Source: Desulfovibrio sp.
GTDB lineage: Bacteria; Desulfobacterota; Desulfovibrionia; Desulfovibrionales; Desulfovibrionaceae
Reading direction: 5' to 3'
DNA: 64,000 nucleotides
NCBI GenBank assembly: GCA_031291035.1
Contig: JAISLI010000024.1
Span: 1-64,000, forward strand
Part shown: piece by piece, positions 46,991 to 55,502 of the stretch
Numbering within the stretch: position 1 is the stretch's first letter
Layout: each line of letters starts with the position of its first letter
Position numbers and translations under genes: made by a program
Notes under the pieces: model-generated
What the model was told of the DNA's origin: nothing
Databases searched by the model: none
The model's input: the letters and a program-made list of their open reading frames with translations, nothing else

Positions 46991-47410
46991 TCAGGCCAGA
47001 TTCTGGCCGGTCAATATCAGGCTGAATGCGCCGTTTTTCACGCCGGTGCAGCTGATCAGCCTGTCCGCCAGCGCACGCATGCGCGCGGTCTCGCCCTTGA
47101 TGACCAAAACTTCCAGGCAATTGTTGTGATCAAGGTGAATATGCAGGGTTGCCGTGATAATATCATGCTCGCCGTGCTGAATTCGGGTGAGTCGGCGGGC
47201 CAGATCATTTTTGTGATGGTCGTAGAGAAGGGTCAGCGTGCTTGCTCCCTGTCCACGCGCGCCTGCCCCCGGTTCTTCCACCAAAGCCTTGCGGATCAGA
47301 TCCCTGATCGCCTCCGAGCGGTTGAAGTAGCCCCTGCGGCGGCAAAGCTCGTCAAAGGGTTCCAGCAATTCCTCATCCAGAGAAACGCCAATGCGCGTCA
47401 GTCCGCTCAT
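46991..47410 (-). CDS. nikR: Nickel-responsive regulator NikR
   Basis: A 139-aa ribbon-helix-helix repressor. The DNA-binding N-terminus is [19 protein letters not shown] with [11 protein letters not shown]. The C-terminal ACT-like domain carries the high-affinity nickel site: His79, His90, His92 and Cys98, which keep exactly the spacing of the E. coli ligands (76, 87, 89, 95). It should repress nickel uptake genes when nickel is plentiful, but none are adjacent. GGAGG lies five bases upstream of the ATG at 47410. Its upstream region is occupied by repeats A and B. Confidence 0.93.
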   Translation of the reverse strand: MSGLTRIGVSLDEELLEPFDELCRRRGYFNRSEAIRDLIRKALVEEPGAGARGQGASTLTLLYDHHKNDLARRLTRIQHGEHDIITATLHIHLDHNNCLEVLVIKGETARMRALADRLISCTGVKNGAFSLILTGQNLA

Positions 47411-47454
47411 ACCCGCCTCCAATGTTGAAAAACGACACCGCGAGATTGCGCTGC

Positions 47455-47577
47455 AACAATTGACGCTTGAAACAGTTCAGTTACGGCGGGCAAAGCCAGC
47501 CCGCTCCTGTTCCGCGGCAGGGATTTGCCGGCAAATCCTTGCGGAGCGGTTCCCTCGTTTCATTCGTGAACCTCTCT
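47455..47577. repeat. Palindromic repeat family A, copy 2
   Basis: Starts with AATTGACGCTTGAAACAGTT (47458-47477), which recurs inverted and identical at 57510-57529. It continues to the palindrome GGATTTGCCGGCAAATCC (47521-47538) and a GGTTC...GAACC stem (to about 47572), parallel to copy 1 at 7352-7411. It abuts a family B element. Confidence 0.75.
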
Positions 47578-47706
47578 AGAGCATTTTGCTTTTGAAACGC
47601 TCCCTTCGGCGCCTTACGGCGAAATGCGGTTTCGCCTGCGCCTCATGGGCGGGCGGCGGTGCATCCGCCCCGCCGCCAGAGCAATTTCAAAATGAAATTG
47701 CTCTAA
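47574..47706. repeat. Family B element, copy 2 (MITE-like)
   Basis: A 133-bp element equal in length to copy 1 at 11077-11209. Ends read TAGAGCATTTTGCTTTTGAA (left) and, on the minus strand, TAGAGCAATTTCATTTTGAA (right), so both carry TA followed by GAGCA. The right end also forms a perfect 12-bp stem AGAGCAATTTCA/TGAAATTGCTCT. The TAG stop of polA is formed at the right boundary. Confidence 0.8.
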
Positions 47707-50495
47707 TGCGCCTCTCCCCAGCTGGAGCCAAAGCCCTGATCCACCACGAGGGGCACGGCGAGGCTCCTGCCGCCGGGGGTGACGCGGCACATCAGTTCGG
47801 CTGTCCGGACGGCGGCGGCCTCGGCATTTTTTGCGGGAACCTCAAGCACAAGTTCATCATGTACCTGCAGAATCAGCCGGGCTTCCATGCGGTCAAGCGC
47901 CTCATCCCCGGCAACGGCCAGCATGGCCAGCTTGATGACGTCCGCCGCGGAGCCCTGTATGACCGTATTGACGGCCTGACGCCGCGCCAGCGCGAAAGTC
48001 TGGCTGTTGGCCGAATGAATGCCCGGCAGAAAACGCCGGCGGCCGCTCAGGGTGACGACAAAACCCCGCTTTTTGACATCGGACTCCACGCTGTCGTAAA
48101 ACGCCTTGAGGCCGGTGAGGCGTGAGAAATAACGCTCAATAAAGGCTTTTGCCTCCGGTGTGCGTATGTTGAGTTCCCGCGCCAGTTTTTGCGCACCCAT
48201 GCCGTAAATCAGGCCGAAATTCACCGTCTTGGCGTTGCGCCGCTCGTCCGGGCCGACCTTCTCCGGCGGCATGTCATAAATGAGCGCCGCCGTGCGGGCG
48301 TGGATATCCTCATTATTGCGGAAGGCGTCCAGCAGGGCGGCGTCCCGCGACATATGGGCCAGCACGCGCAACTCAATCTGCGAATAGTCGGCGGAAACGA
48401 GGGCATGGCCCGGCCGGGCGATGAAACAGGCGCGCATGCGTTTGCCGAGTTCCCCGCGCACGGGTATGTTCTGCAGGTTGGGATTGCTGGACGAAAGCCT
48501 TCCCGTGGCCGTGCCTTTCTGGTTGAATGTGGTGTGAATCCGCCCGCCCGCGTCTATCAGACGCGGCAACGGCTCCAGGTAGGTGGATCGCATCTTCTCG
48601 AACTTGCGGTACTGCAGGATCAGATCAATCACCGCATGCTGTCCGGCAAGTTTTTCCAGCGTCTCCTGGGAGGTGGACGCCTGCCCGCCGCGTGTCTTGC
48701 GCGGCGCGGGCAGGGCGAGACGGTCAAAAAGAAGCTCGCCCGTCTGCCTTGCGGAACGCGGATTGAACCGCGCGCCCGCCGCCTCGTAAATCCGCACGCT
48801 GAGGCTGTCGATTTCTTTCTGCACATCCCGGAGAAATTCCTGAAAAGCCGCCGGATCAATGGCCACGCCCCGCTCTTCCATATCGGCGAGCACCGGCGTC
48901 AGCGGCAGTTCCATTTCCGTGTAGAGCGCCTCCAGCCCGTTTTGCGCAAGCCGCTCCCGCAAGGCTCCGGCCATGCCAAAGGCGAGAACGGCGGGCCCGT
49001 CCCCGGCAACCCCGCCGCCAAGACGGACGGCAAGGCGCGGCCAGGAATAATCGCTCTCGTCCGGCCCGGTCAGCCAAGCGGCAAGGCCCAGGTCAAAGCT
49101 CTTTCCGACAAGACGAATTTCAGCCTCTCGCGGACGGGGCGGTCCTCCGCCCCGCTCCACCCGGCCGCGCCGCAGCAGGGCCTTGAGATCCGCGCACACC
49201 ACCTGACGCGCCCCGGCGAGCCATGAAAAAAACCCGTCCATCTCCCCCGTCCATACATACTCGGCGCACTCGCGCGCCCCGGCTTCCTCCCGCCCGTCGC
49301 CGACGCCGATGCCGACGATCAATCTTGTCTCTTCCCCGGCCGTCGCTTCCGCAATCAGCGCCACCATGCGCCCCGCGCACTCCGGCAGATCTCCGGCGGA
49401 GCGCGCTTCTCCGGCTATTGTTTTTTTGACGCTTTCCGGAAGGCTCAGCTCATGGCCGGGCATTGCTCCGCCGGGCATTGGAGCGCTCCGGGCCTCGCGG
49501 GGAGCGGACGGCCCGGCGTCAAACAGGGAAAGCCCGCGCTGTTGGAGCTTTTGCCGGGCCGCCTGACGGACGGCGTCCGGGCCGCTCTCCTCCGAACGGC
49601 TTTCCCGCCGGCGGAGCAGGGTCTCCATTTCCCTGCGCAGGGACGCAAGCTCGAACTCCTCCGTGAGTTTCCGGAATTCCGGGATATCGAAAGGCCGCAC
49701 GGCAAGATCAGCCAGACGCACGTCCTTGCAGACGTTGCGGGACAGGGTGGTGAGCTTGCGCCAGACAAAGGCCTTGTCCAGATGCTCTTCGAGCTTGTCG
49801 CGAAATTTTGCCGGCACCTTGGCGGGATTGTCGCGTATGTCTTCCAGCGTTCCGCAGTCGGTGAATATTTGCCTGACCGCCGCGGGGCCAATGCCGGGCA
49901 CGCCGGGAATGTTGTCGCTCGCGTCCCCGAGCAGCGCCTGCGCGTCCGGCCACTGCGCCGGGGCTAGGCCGCTCCCGGCCGTAAAATCCTTCTCTGTGAC
50001 GAGTTTTTCATCTTTTCCGGCGGGATCCCACATAACAACGGTGGGCGAGAGGCATTGCCTCAGGTCTTTGTCGCCGCTGGCGATAATCACAGGATATTCC
50101 GGGGAAAACCGCGCCGCCAGCGAGGCGATGCAATCGTCGGCCTCACAGCCTTCGGAAACTTTGAGGCCCAGGCCCAAAGCCCGAATCATGCGCTTGGCGG
50201 GCTCAATCTGGGCCACAAGATTTTCCGGCGTGGCGTCGCGGTTGGCCTTGTACAGGGGATATATCGCGTGACGGAAATTTCTGCCCCTGCCGTCCAGAAC
50301 GAAAAGCAGATATCGCGGACATTCCTCACGCAAAATGCGCAACAGAATGCGGGTCAGGAGCATCAGGGCCCCTGTCGGGAATCCGTCGGAGCGGCGCAGA
50401 TTCTGATTGGCAAAAAAGCCCCTGTACAAAAGGGCTGAACCGTCTATCAAAAAAACCGGCTCGGCGTCAAGATGGAGGCGTTCTTTCAGCGACAT
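47703..50495 (-). CDS. polA: DNA polymerase I, proofreading domain apparently inactive
   Basis: A 930-aa Pol I for lagging-strand and repair synthesis. The 5' nuclease domain (1-300) has FLIDGSALLYRGFF, CEADDCIASLA and ALLGDASDNIPGVPGIGP. The middle domain (about 375-530) keeps the 3'-5' exonuclease outline but not its acidic motifs: the DTET site reads LIAEATAG and the second site reads CADLKALL. The polymerase domain has DYSQIELRVLAHMS, RRNAKTVNFGLIYGMGA and LQVHDELVLEVP. It ends WGEAH, the usual terminus. Its TAG stop is contributed by a family B element. A linker of about 60 residues (310-365) is Pro/Ser-rich. Confidence 0.93.
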   Translation of the reverse strand: MSLKERLHLDAEPVFLIDGSALLYRGFFANQNLRRSDGFPTGALMLLTRILLRILREECPRYLLFVLDGRGRNFRHAIYPLYKANRDATPENLVAQIEPAKRMIRALGLGLKVSEGCEADDCIASLAARFSPEYPVIIASGDKDLRQCLSPTVVMWDPAGKDEKLVTEKDFTAGSGLAPAQWPDAQALLGDASDNIPGVPGIGPAAVRQIFTDCGTLEDIRDNPAKVPAKFRDKLEEHLDKAFVWRKLTTLSRNVCKDVRLADLAVRPFDIPEFRKLTEEFELASLRREMETLLRRRESRSEESGPDAVRQAARQKLQQRGLSLFDAGPSAPREARSAPMPGGAMPGHELSLPESVKKTIAGEARSAGDLPECAGRMVALIAEATAGEETRLIVGIGVGDGREEAGARECAEYVWTGEMDGFFSWLAGARQVVCADLKALLRRGRVERGGGPPRPREAEIRLVGKSFDLGLAAWLTGPDESDYSWPRLAVRLGGGVAGDGPAVLAFGMAGALRERLAQNGLEALYTEMELPLTPVLADMEERGVAIDPAAFQEFLRDVQKEIDSLSVRIYEAAGARFNPRSARQTGELLFDRLALPAPRKTRGGQASTSQETLEKLAGQHAVIDLILQYRKFEKMRSTYLEPLPRLIDAGGRIHTTFNQKGTATGRLSSSNPNLQNIPVRGELGKRMRACFIARPGHALVSADYSQIELRVLAHMSRDAALLDAFRNNEDIHARTAALIYDMPPEKVGPDERRNAKTVNFGLIYGMGAQKLARELNIRTPEAKAFIERYFSRLTGLKAFYDSVESDVKKRGFVVTLSGRRRFLPGIHSANSQTFALARRQAVNTVIQGSAADVIKLAMLAVAGDEALDRMEARLILQVHDELVLEVPAKNAEAAAVRTAELMCRVTPGGRSLAVPLVVDQGFGSSWGEAH

Positions 50496-50619
50496 GGGGA
50501 AAGACTATAAAAAGGAAGCCGTCCTAAAGCAAGAACAAAGCATGGCCCGGATTTTGCATTATCACCGGCAAAAGGCGAAACGCTTCCGCGCGGTCGCCAA
50601 AAAAACGAGGATTACCTCT

Positions 50620-51210
50620 ATGATGCCTGTCATTTGGTTGCTTGGACTTTCCGGCAGCGGCAAGACGACGCTGGGATCGCTGCTGCGCATCCACCTTGAA
50701 GCAAACGACTATGATGTGGAATTTGTCGACGGGGACAGGTTCCGTCAGCAATTCGGGTACGGCGGTTTCCGTCCGCGGGATCGCCTGCGCAATATCGACG
50801 CCATCCGCGAGCACGTGTCGCGGCTGAACGCCCAGGATAAAATATGCATTGTCGCGGCCATCACTCCCTATGACATCATGCGTCAAAAAAACCGCGAGCG
50901 CTTTTCCCTGTACCGCGAAATCTGGGTGCGTTGCGGCATGCGGACGCTCCTTCGGCGCGACACCAAAGGACTGTATGCCCGCGCCATGCGGGGGGAAGTG
51001 CAACGCCTCAGCGGCGTTTCCGACCCCTTTGACGAGCCGGAAAAGGCCGACTGCGTCATAGACACGGACAATCTCGGTCTTGTCGAAAGTTATCTCGCGG
51101 TGCGCGACCTCACGCTGGAGGCCATCCAGGAAGGTCTTCAGCAGCCCTTTGCGCGCTGCATGCCAGCGTGCGCGGGGCATGAACCGCGCGTCGCCTGCAA
51201 TTTTTGCTAA
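50620..51210 (+). CDS. Adenylylsulfate kinase (CysC)-like protein
   Basis: A 196-aa P-loop kinase: VIWLLGLSGSGKTTLG (P-loop residues 9-16), DGDRFRQQFGYGGF and the DRLRNIDAIREHVSRL segment, with VAAITPYDIMRQKNRE matching the CysC pattern. It would phosphorylate APS to PAPS. It stands alone, without sulfate adenylyltransferase or PAPS reductase genes, divergent from polA. A solo copy may serve sulfation of a surface glycan or another acceptor rather than assimilation. The C-terminal 25 residues are Cys-rich (CMPACAGHEP, ending CNFC). The ATG at 50620 follows GAGGA. Confidence 0.8.
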   Translation: MMPVIWLLGLSGSGKTTLGSLLRIHLEANDYDVEFVDGDRFRQQFGYGGFRPRDRLRNIDAIREHVSRLNAQDKICIVAAITPYDIMRQKNRERFSLYREIWVRCGMRTLLRRDTKGLYARAMRGEVQRLSGVSDPFDEPEKADCVIDTDNLGLVESYLAVRDLTLEAIQEGLQQPFARCMPACAGHEPRVACNFC

Positions 51211-51225
51211 AAAGCGGTTCCGCGC

Positions 51226-52242
51226 TCATTTTCCGCGCTTCCCGCCGATGGTCCGCCCGGCCCGGCGGGTGTGTTCTTGCGCCTGATACGCCCCCGCTTC
51301 ATGCGCGTTCTTTTTCAGATCCAGACTCCGCTGCGGCAAGGGCGCGTTATAAAGAGCCGAAGCCACGGACACGGCCTGGTTGCCGGACACCAGAAAACCG
51401 GCATCCAGCAGGCGGCAGGCCTCAATTCCCCGCGTCCCCACATCGGGCGCGCCCATGATGACGGCCAGCAGGCGTTTTTCGCCGTGGGTGGCCGTAAAAA
51501 TGAGATTGTACCCGGAATCCCGTATCCAGCCGGTTTTTAACCCGTCCGCGCCTTCATACTGGCCCAGGAGCGGATTTTTGTTCCAGGTGACGCTGCCGCG
51601 GTACCTGAGCGCATGGGTATTGTGGAAGCGCAAGGCAAAAGGATAGGCGCGCAGATAGGCCCGCGCCAAGGTGAGCATGTCGCGCGCCGTGCTGTATTGT
51701 TCCTGATGTGGCAGCCCGTGGGGGTTGCGGAAATTGCTGTCGCGCATGCCGAGCTGCCGGGCCTTGACGTTCATCATCCTGACGAATGCCGGCAACGAGC
51801 CGCCGACAAATTCGGCCACGGCCGCGCTGGCGTCGTTGCCGGAAGAAACCGCCATACCCAGCAGGAGATCGCGCAGGGCGACACGGTCATTGGCCCTGAG
51901 CCCCATGCGCGAACCTCTCTCCGAAGCCGCCTCGCGGCTCACGACAACCGTGCTGTCAAAGCCGACCTGTCCGGAATTGACATGGTCGAGGGCCAGAAAC
52001 ATGGACATCACCTTGGCGAGGGAGGCCGGAGGAATGCGCGCGTCGGCGTTCTGCTCGAAAAGAACGGCTTCCGTGTCCAAATCATAGAGGATGGCCGAGG
52101 AAACGTCCAGAAAGGCTCCTTGCGGCACGGCGGGCGCCGCGGCCCCGGCCGTGGCGCCCGAAAGACAGAACAGGACGAAAAAAACGGCGCTTGTCCGGAT
52201 ATGTCCGGCGTTCACCGGCATGGCGCGGAAAATGTTCGTCAT
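51226..52242 (-). CDS. D-alanyl-D-alanine carboxypeptidase (PBP5/6 type)
   Basis: A 338-aa penicillin-binding protein that trims the terminal D-Ala of peptidoglycan. A signal peptide (about 1-36) leads to the catalytic motifs: SLAK with Ser74 and Lys77, SGN at 134-136, and KTG at 236-238. All three are intact. The protein is shorter than E. coli DacA and lacks a clear C-terminal amphipathic anchor; it ends in a basic tail (RRAGRTIGGKRGK). Its ATG overlaps the iorB stop (ATGA), an unusual coupling with a fermentation enzyme. Confidence 0.88.
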   Translation of the reverse strand: MTNIFRAMPVNAGHIRTSAVFFVLFCLSGATAGAAAPAVPQGAFLDVSSAILYDLDTEAVLFEQNADARIPPASLAKVMSMFLALDHVNSGQVGFDSTVVVSREAASERGSRMGLRANDRVALRDLLLGMAVSSGNDASAAVAEFVGGSLPAFVRMMNVKARQLGMRDSNFRNPHGLPHQEQYSTARDMLTLARAYLRAYPFALRFHNTHALRYRGSVTWNKNPLLGQYEGADGLKTGWIRDSGYNLIFTATHGEKRLLAVIMGAPDVGTRGIEACRLLDAGFLVSGNQAVSVASALYNAPLPQRSLDLKKNAHEAGAYQAQEHTRRAGRTIGGKRGK

Positions 52243-52838
52243 GCGGCCGCCCCCAGAGCCAGCGCCTTCAGATTGACCTCCTGAATCCCCGGCGACAGAA
52301 CATTTTTGACGGCCCGTTCCAGAACATCCGTGCCGAAAGGCAACGCGCCGGCGGCGCAGGCGGCCCCCAGCAGCGCTGTATTGCCGCTTTGCGCGGAACC
52401 GGCGGCGAGACCAAGCTCGCGGCAGGGCAAAAATTTGCACAGCCCCGCGATCTGGCGGATTTTTTCTTCAATCACGGCCAGTTCGGGATATTGCGCCTGT
52501 CCCAAGGAAACTCCCACGGGCGGCAGCGGATCAGAACTGGAAAAAACCGCTCCGCCCAGACGCAGATACGGCAAACCGCGCAGGGTTTCCAGCGGCTCAA
52601 AGCCAAGCAGCACATCCGCTTCGCCAAAATCCACTCTTGGAGACCGCCAGCCGCCCAGCAGCACCACGGATTCCACAACGCCGCCGCGCTGGGCCATGCC
52701 GTGCACCTCGCCGGCGACAACATCAAGCCCGGCGATCATGGCGGCGCCCGCCAGAAGCGTTGTGGCCGTCAGCGTACCCTGCCCTCCCACGCCGGTGAAA
52801 TAAATACGCAGACGTTGTCGCGCGGTACATTCTTCCAT
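52239..52838 (-). CDS. iorB: Indolepyruvate:ferredoxin oxidoreductase beta subunit
   Basis: A 199-aa subunit of the pyruvate-ferredoxin-oxidoreductase gamma type: IYFTGVGGQGTLTATTLLAG and the GEVHGMAQRGGVVESVV motif are characteristic. With IorA it oxidatively decarboxylates aryl-pyruvates from aromatic amino acids to acyl-CoA, reducing ferredoxin. The ATG at 52838 is preferred (AAGGA upstream). iorA ends 41 bp before it and dacA overlaps its stop. Confidence 0.92.
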   Translation of the reverse strand: MEECTARQRLRIYFTGVGGQGTLTATTLLAGAAMIAGLDVVAGEVHGMAQRGGVVESVVLLGGWRSPRVDFGEADVLLGFEPLETLRGLPYLRLGGAVFSSSDPLPPVGVSLGQAQYPELAVIEEKIRQIAGLCKFLPCRELGLAAGSAQSGNTALLGAACAAGALPFGTDVLERAVKNVLSPGIQEVNLKALALGAAA

Positions 52839-52879
52839 GTGCGGCGTCCTTGCCCTCCGGAATCGCGGAGGCGTTTTTT

Positions 52880-54727
52880 TCAGCGCTCCCGAATGCCGAA
52901 TGTTTCCGGAGCCGCCTGCAGGCAGACCATGCACCCTGTGCACAAGGTGGGGTCAACGGCCAGTTCCTCGCCCCTGCGATAAAAAGCGGGACAGGCCAAC
53001 TCCTTGAGACAGCGCTGAGCGCCTTCTCCCTGGCGGATCACAACGGCCGCGCGCGACGGTTTTTTCTTCAGGCGGCGGGCGTAAAGCGCGCAGGATCCCT
53101 CGGCGATCAGCACGCGCACGCCGGATCTGGCCTTCATATCGCGCAAGGCCTTCATCAGGGTTTTCAGGTTGAACGCGCGGACCCTGGCGCACTCCGTCAC
53201 GCCAAGACCGCGCACGATGCTCTCCATATCCAGATGCAGGGCCCTCTCCCCCAGAGCCGCCTGCTCCATGCCCGGATTCGGCTGATGCCCCGTCATGGCG
53301 GTGGTGCCGTTGTCCAGAACCACAAGGAGCAGGTTGTGCCGGTTAAAAACCGCGTTGGCAAGCCCTGTCATGCCTGAATGAAAAAAGGTGGAGTCGCCGA
53401 TAAAAGCCACTACCGGCATGCCGGAGGCCCAGGCGAAGCCGCTGCCCGCCGAAACGGAAGATCCCATGCACACCAGAAAATCCGCCATGCGCAGGGGCGG
53501 CGCAAGGCCCAGCGTGTAGCAGCCGATGTCGCTGGCGTATACGGCCTCATCGCCGTATACCCGCCGCACCGCGTAATAGACGGCGCGGTGCGAGCAGCCG
53601 GGACAAAGGTTGGGCGCGCGGCCGGGCAAATCCGGCTCCACGGCGCGGGGCGGCCCGGCAGGGCAGGGTCGCCCCAGAAAGGAGGCCACGCGGCGCATGA
53701 CTAGGGTTGTGGAATATTCGCCCTGCTCCGTGAGTCCGTCATCCTTGCCTTCCACGCGCAGGGCGAGGCCGCGCCGCTGAACCAGGGAGCGCACGCTCTG
53801 CTCCAGAAGCGGAGCGCCCTCTTCCAGTACCAGCACCTGATCGCAACGGGCGAGAAAATCGCCGAGAGCGTCCACGGGCAGAGGCCAGGTGACGCCCAGT
53901 TCCGCAATATGGGCGCAATCATTCCAGCCGCCGGCGGCCAGGGCATCCGCCAAATAGTTGCGCGCCATGCCGCTGGCCATGATGCCTGCGCGGCATTGCG
54001 GGGCGCCCGCGCGCGTCAGGATGAAGCGGCCGCCCTCGACAAAGCGCCGGGCCTTTTCCATGCCGGCCGCGAGGGCCAGATGCCGCTTGCGGGCAACGGC
54101 GGGCACGGGCACAAACCGGTCGGGATCCCGGTAAAATTCCACCAGGGGAACCGCGCGCGGCAGGTCGTCGAACTCCACGGGGCCGCGCATGTGGCTTATG
54201 CGCGTTGTGGTGCGCAGCATGACGGGCTGCTGCAGCTCGCGGGCGATGCTGAAAGCCGCGCGGGTCATGTCCTTGGCCTCCTGGGCAGTGGCCGGCTCAA
54301 AACAGGGAAGAGAGGCGAAACGCGCGTAGTTGCGGTTGTCCTGCTCGTTCTGGCTGGAATGGCAACCCGGATCGTCGGCGGAAAGCAGCACAAGGCCGCC
54401 GGGCAGTCCGATACAGGCGGCCGTAAACAGGGGGTCCGCCGCCACATTGACGCCCACGTGCTTCATGGTGACAAGGCTCATGGCCCCGGCCAGGGCGGCG
54501 CCGGCGGCGATTTCAAAGGCGACTTTCTCGTTGACGGAATATTCCATGCGGTAACGCCCTTCGCCGCCCATACGGTAAAATGTGTCCGGCACCTCGGAAG
54601 ACGGCGTGCCCGGATAACAGGCGATCACATGCACGCCGGCCTCCAGCGCGCCGCGGACAATGGCCTCGTTGCCCAGCAGAAGACGGCGCTCGCCCTTGGC
54701 GCCGTCCAGAAGCGAAGTGCCGCTCAT
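52880..54727 (-). CDS. iorA: Indolepyruvate:ferredoxin oxidoreductase alpha subunit
   Basis: A 615-aa thiamine-diphosphate enzyme subunit. GNEAIVRGALEAGVHVIACY and YPGTPSSEV start the pyrimidine-binding domain; the C-terminal half has CPGCSHRAVYYAVRR and GDSTFFHSGMTGLANAVFN, the ThDP/Mg site. A ferredoxin-like tail follows, with CLKELACPAF and CTGCMVCLQAAPETF. The position where a fourth ligand is expected (CxxCxxCxxxCP) holds Ala, so one [4Fe-4S] cluster may be incomplete. Its ATG overlaps the stop of the TPR gene upstream (ATGA). Confidence 0.92.
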   Translation of the reverse strand: MSGTSLLDGAKGERRLLLGNEAIVRGALEAGVHVIACYPGTPSSEVPDTFYRMGGEGRYRMEYSVNEKVAFEIAAGAALAGAMSLVTMKHVGVNVAADPLFTAACIGLPGGLVLLSADDPGCHSSQNEQDNRNYARFASLPCFEPATAQEAKDMTRAAFSIARELQQPVMLRTTTRISHMRGPVEFDDLPRAVPLVEFYRDPDRFVPVPAVARKRHLALAAGMEKARRFVEGGRFILTRAGAPQCRAGIMASGMARNYLADALAAGGWNDCAHIAELGVTWPLPVDALGDFLARCDQVLVLEEGAPLLEQSVRSLVQRRGLALRVEGKDDGLTEQGEYSTTLVMRRVASFLGRPCPAGPPRAVEPDLPGRAPNLCPGCSHRAVYYAVRRVYGDEAVYASDIGCYTLGLAPPLRMADFLVCMGSSVSAGSGFAWASGMPVVAFIGDSTFFHSGMTGLANAVFNRHNLLLVVLDNGTTAMTGHQPNPGMEQAALGERALHLDMESIVRGLGVTECARVRAFNLKTLMKALRDMKARSGVRVLIAEGSCALYARRLKKKPSRAAVVIRQGEGAQRCLKELACPAFYRRGEELAVDPTLCTGCMVCLQAAPETFGIRER

Positions 54728-55410
54728 GACCCCCCCGCTTCCTTCCGCGCGAGCGCCGCGGCCCTGGCGCGGAAATAGTCGCCCTCCCGTCTGGAGGCCG
54801 CGCTTGCCAGGTTTTCGTAAATGACGGCGGCCAGATCCTCCTGTCCGGCGCTGACGGCGGCTTCGGCAAGCATCTGGCGCAATTGCGGCGTACGGGCCTC
54901 TTCCGGCAGGCGCTTTTCAGCCTCCCGCAACACAATCACCGCATCGGCGCTTTTGCCGCCCCTGAGCAGGGCGCAGGCCTGGGCAATCATGGCGGCCGTG
55001 CCGAAGGGGCCATCGCCGCCCTGTCTGGCGGCGTCAGCGTACGCGGCGGCGGCGGCGGCGTAGTCCCCGCTCTCCACGGCGCTCCGCCCAAGCGTCATAT
55101 ACACGGCGAGCTTTGACTTGTCAGGCGCCGAGAGGGCCAGAGCCGCGAGAGCCGCGACGCGGCCCTCCCCCTGGCCCGTCATGGCGATGCGCGCCAGCTC
55201 GTCCGCGACTTCGGCGCTTTTTGCGCCGCTGCGCCATTGCCATATTCCCATCCCGACGACCAGCAGCAGAAAACACACGACCAGGCCGGCCGTGACGCCC
55301 GCGTGACGCACAATGAAACGCAGCAGCGGCGCGCTTTCGGCGCTGGTTTCCGTCCGGATTTCATCTAGTAGCGAGGGGGCGTCCGCCACTTGATTTTTTT
55401 GCGGATTCAT
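54724..55410 (-). CDS. TPR membrane protein (YfgM-like)
   Basis: A 228-aa protein with one transmembrane segment (about 41-62, VTAGLVVCFLLLVVGMGIW) and a periplasmic region of helical repeats (AAAAAYADAARQGGDGPF, LRGGKSADAVIVLREAEKRL). It has the layout of YfgM/UPF0070 proteins, which help periplasmic chaperones near the Sec translocon. AAGGAG lies ten bases upstream of the ATG at 55410. It is coupled to iorA by a four-base overlap and is divergent from proA. Confidence 0.7.
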   Translation of the reverse strand: MNPQKNQVADAPSLLDEIRTETSAESAPLLRFIVRHAGVTAGLVVCFLLLVVGMGIWQWRSGAKSAEVADELARIAMTGQGEGRVAALAALALSAPDKSKLAVYMTLGRSAVESGDYAAAAAAYADAARQGGDGPFGTAAMIAQACALLRGGKSADAVIVLREAEKRLPEEARTPQLRQMLAEAAVSAGQEDLAAVIYENLASAASRREGDYFRARAAALARKEAGGS

Positions 55411-55502
55411 GTAACTAAAACTCCTTGCAAGAAAAACGCATGCCGTGTTTACTACGCCCGACACCGTCCCTTGTCAAACTTTCATCTTCGGAGGGGAGCG
55501 CT

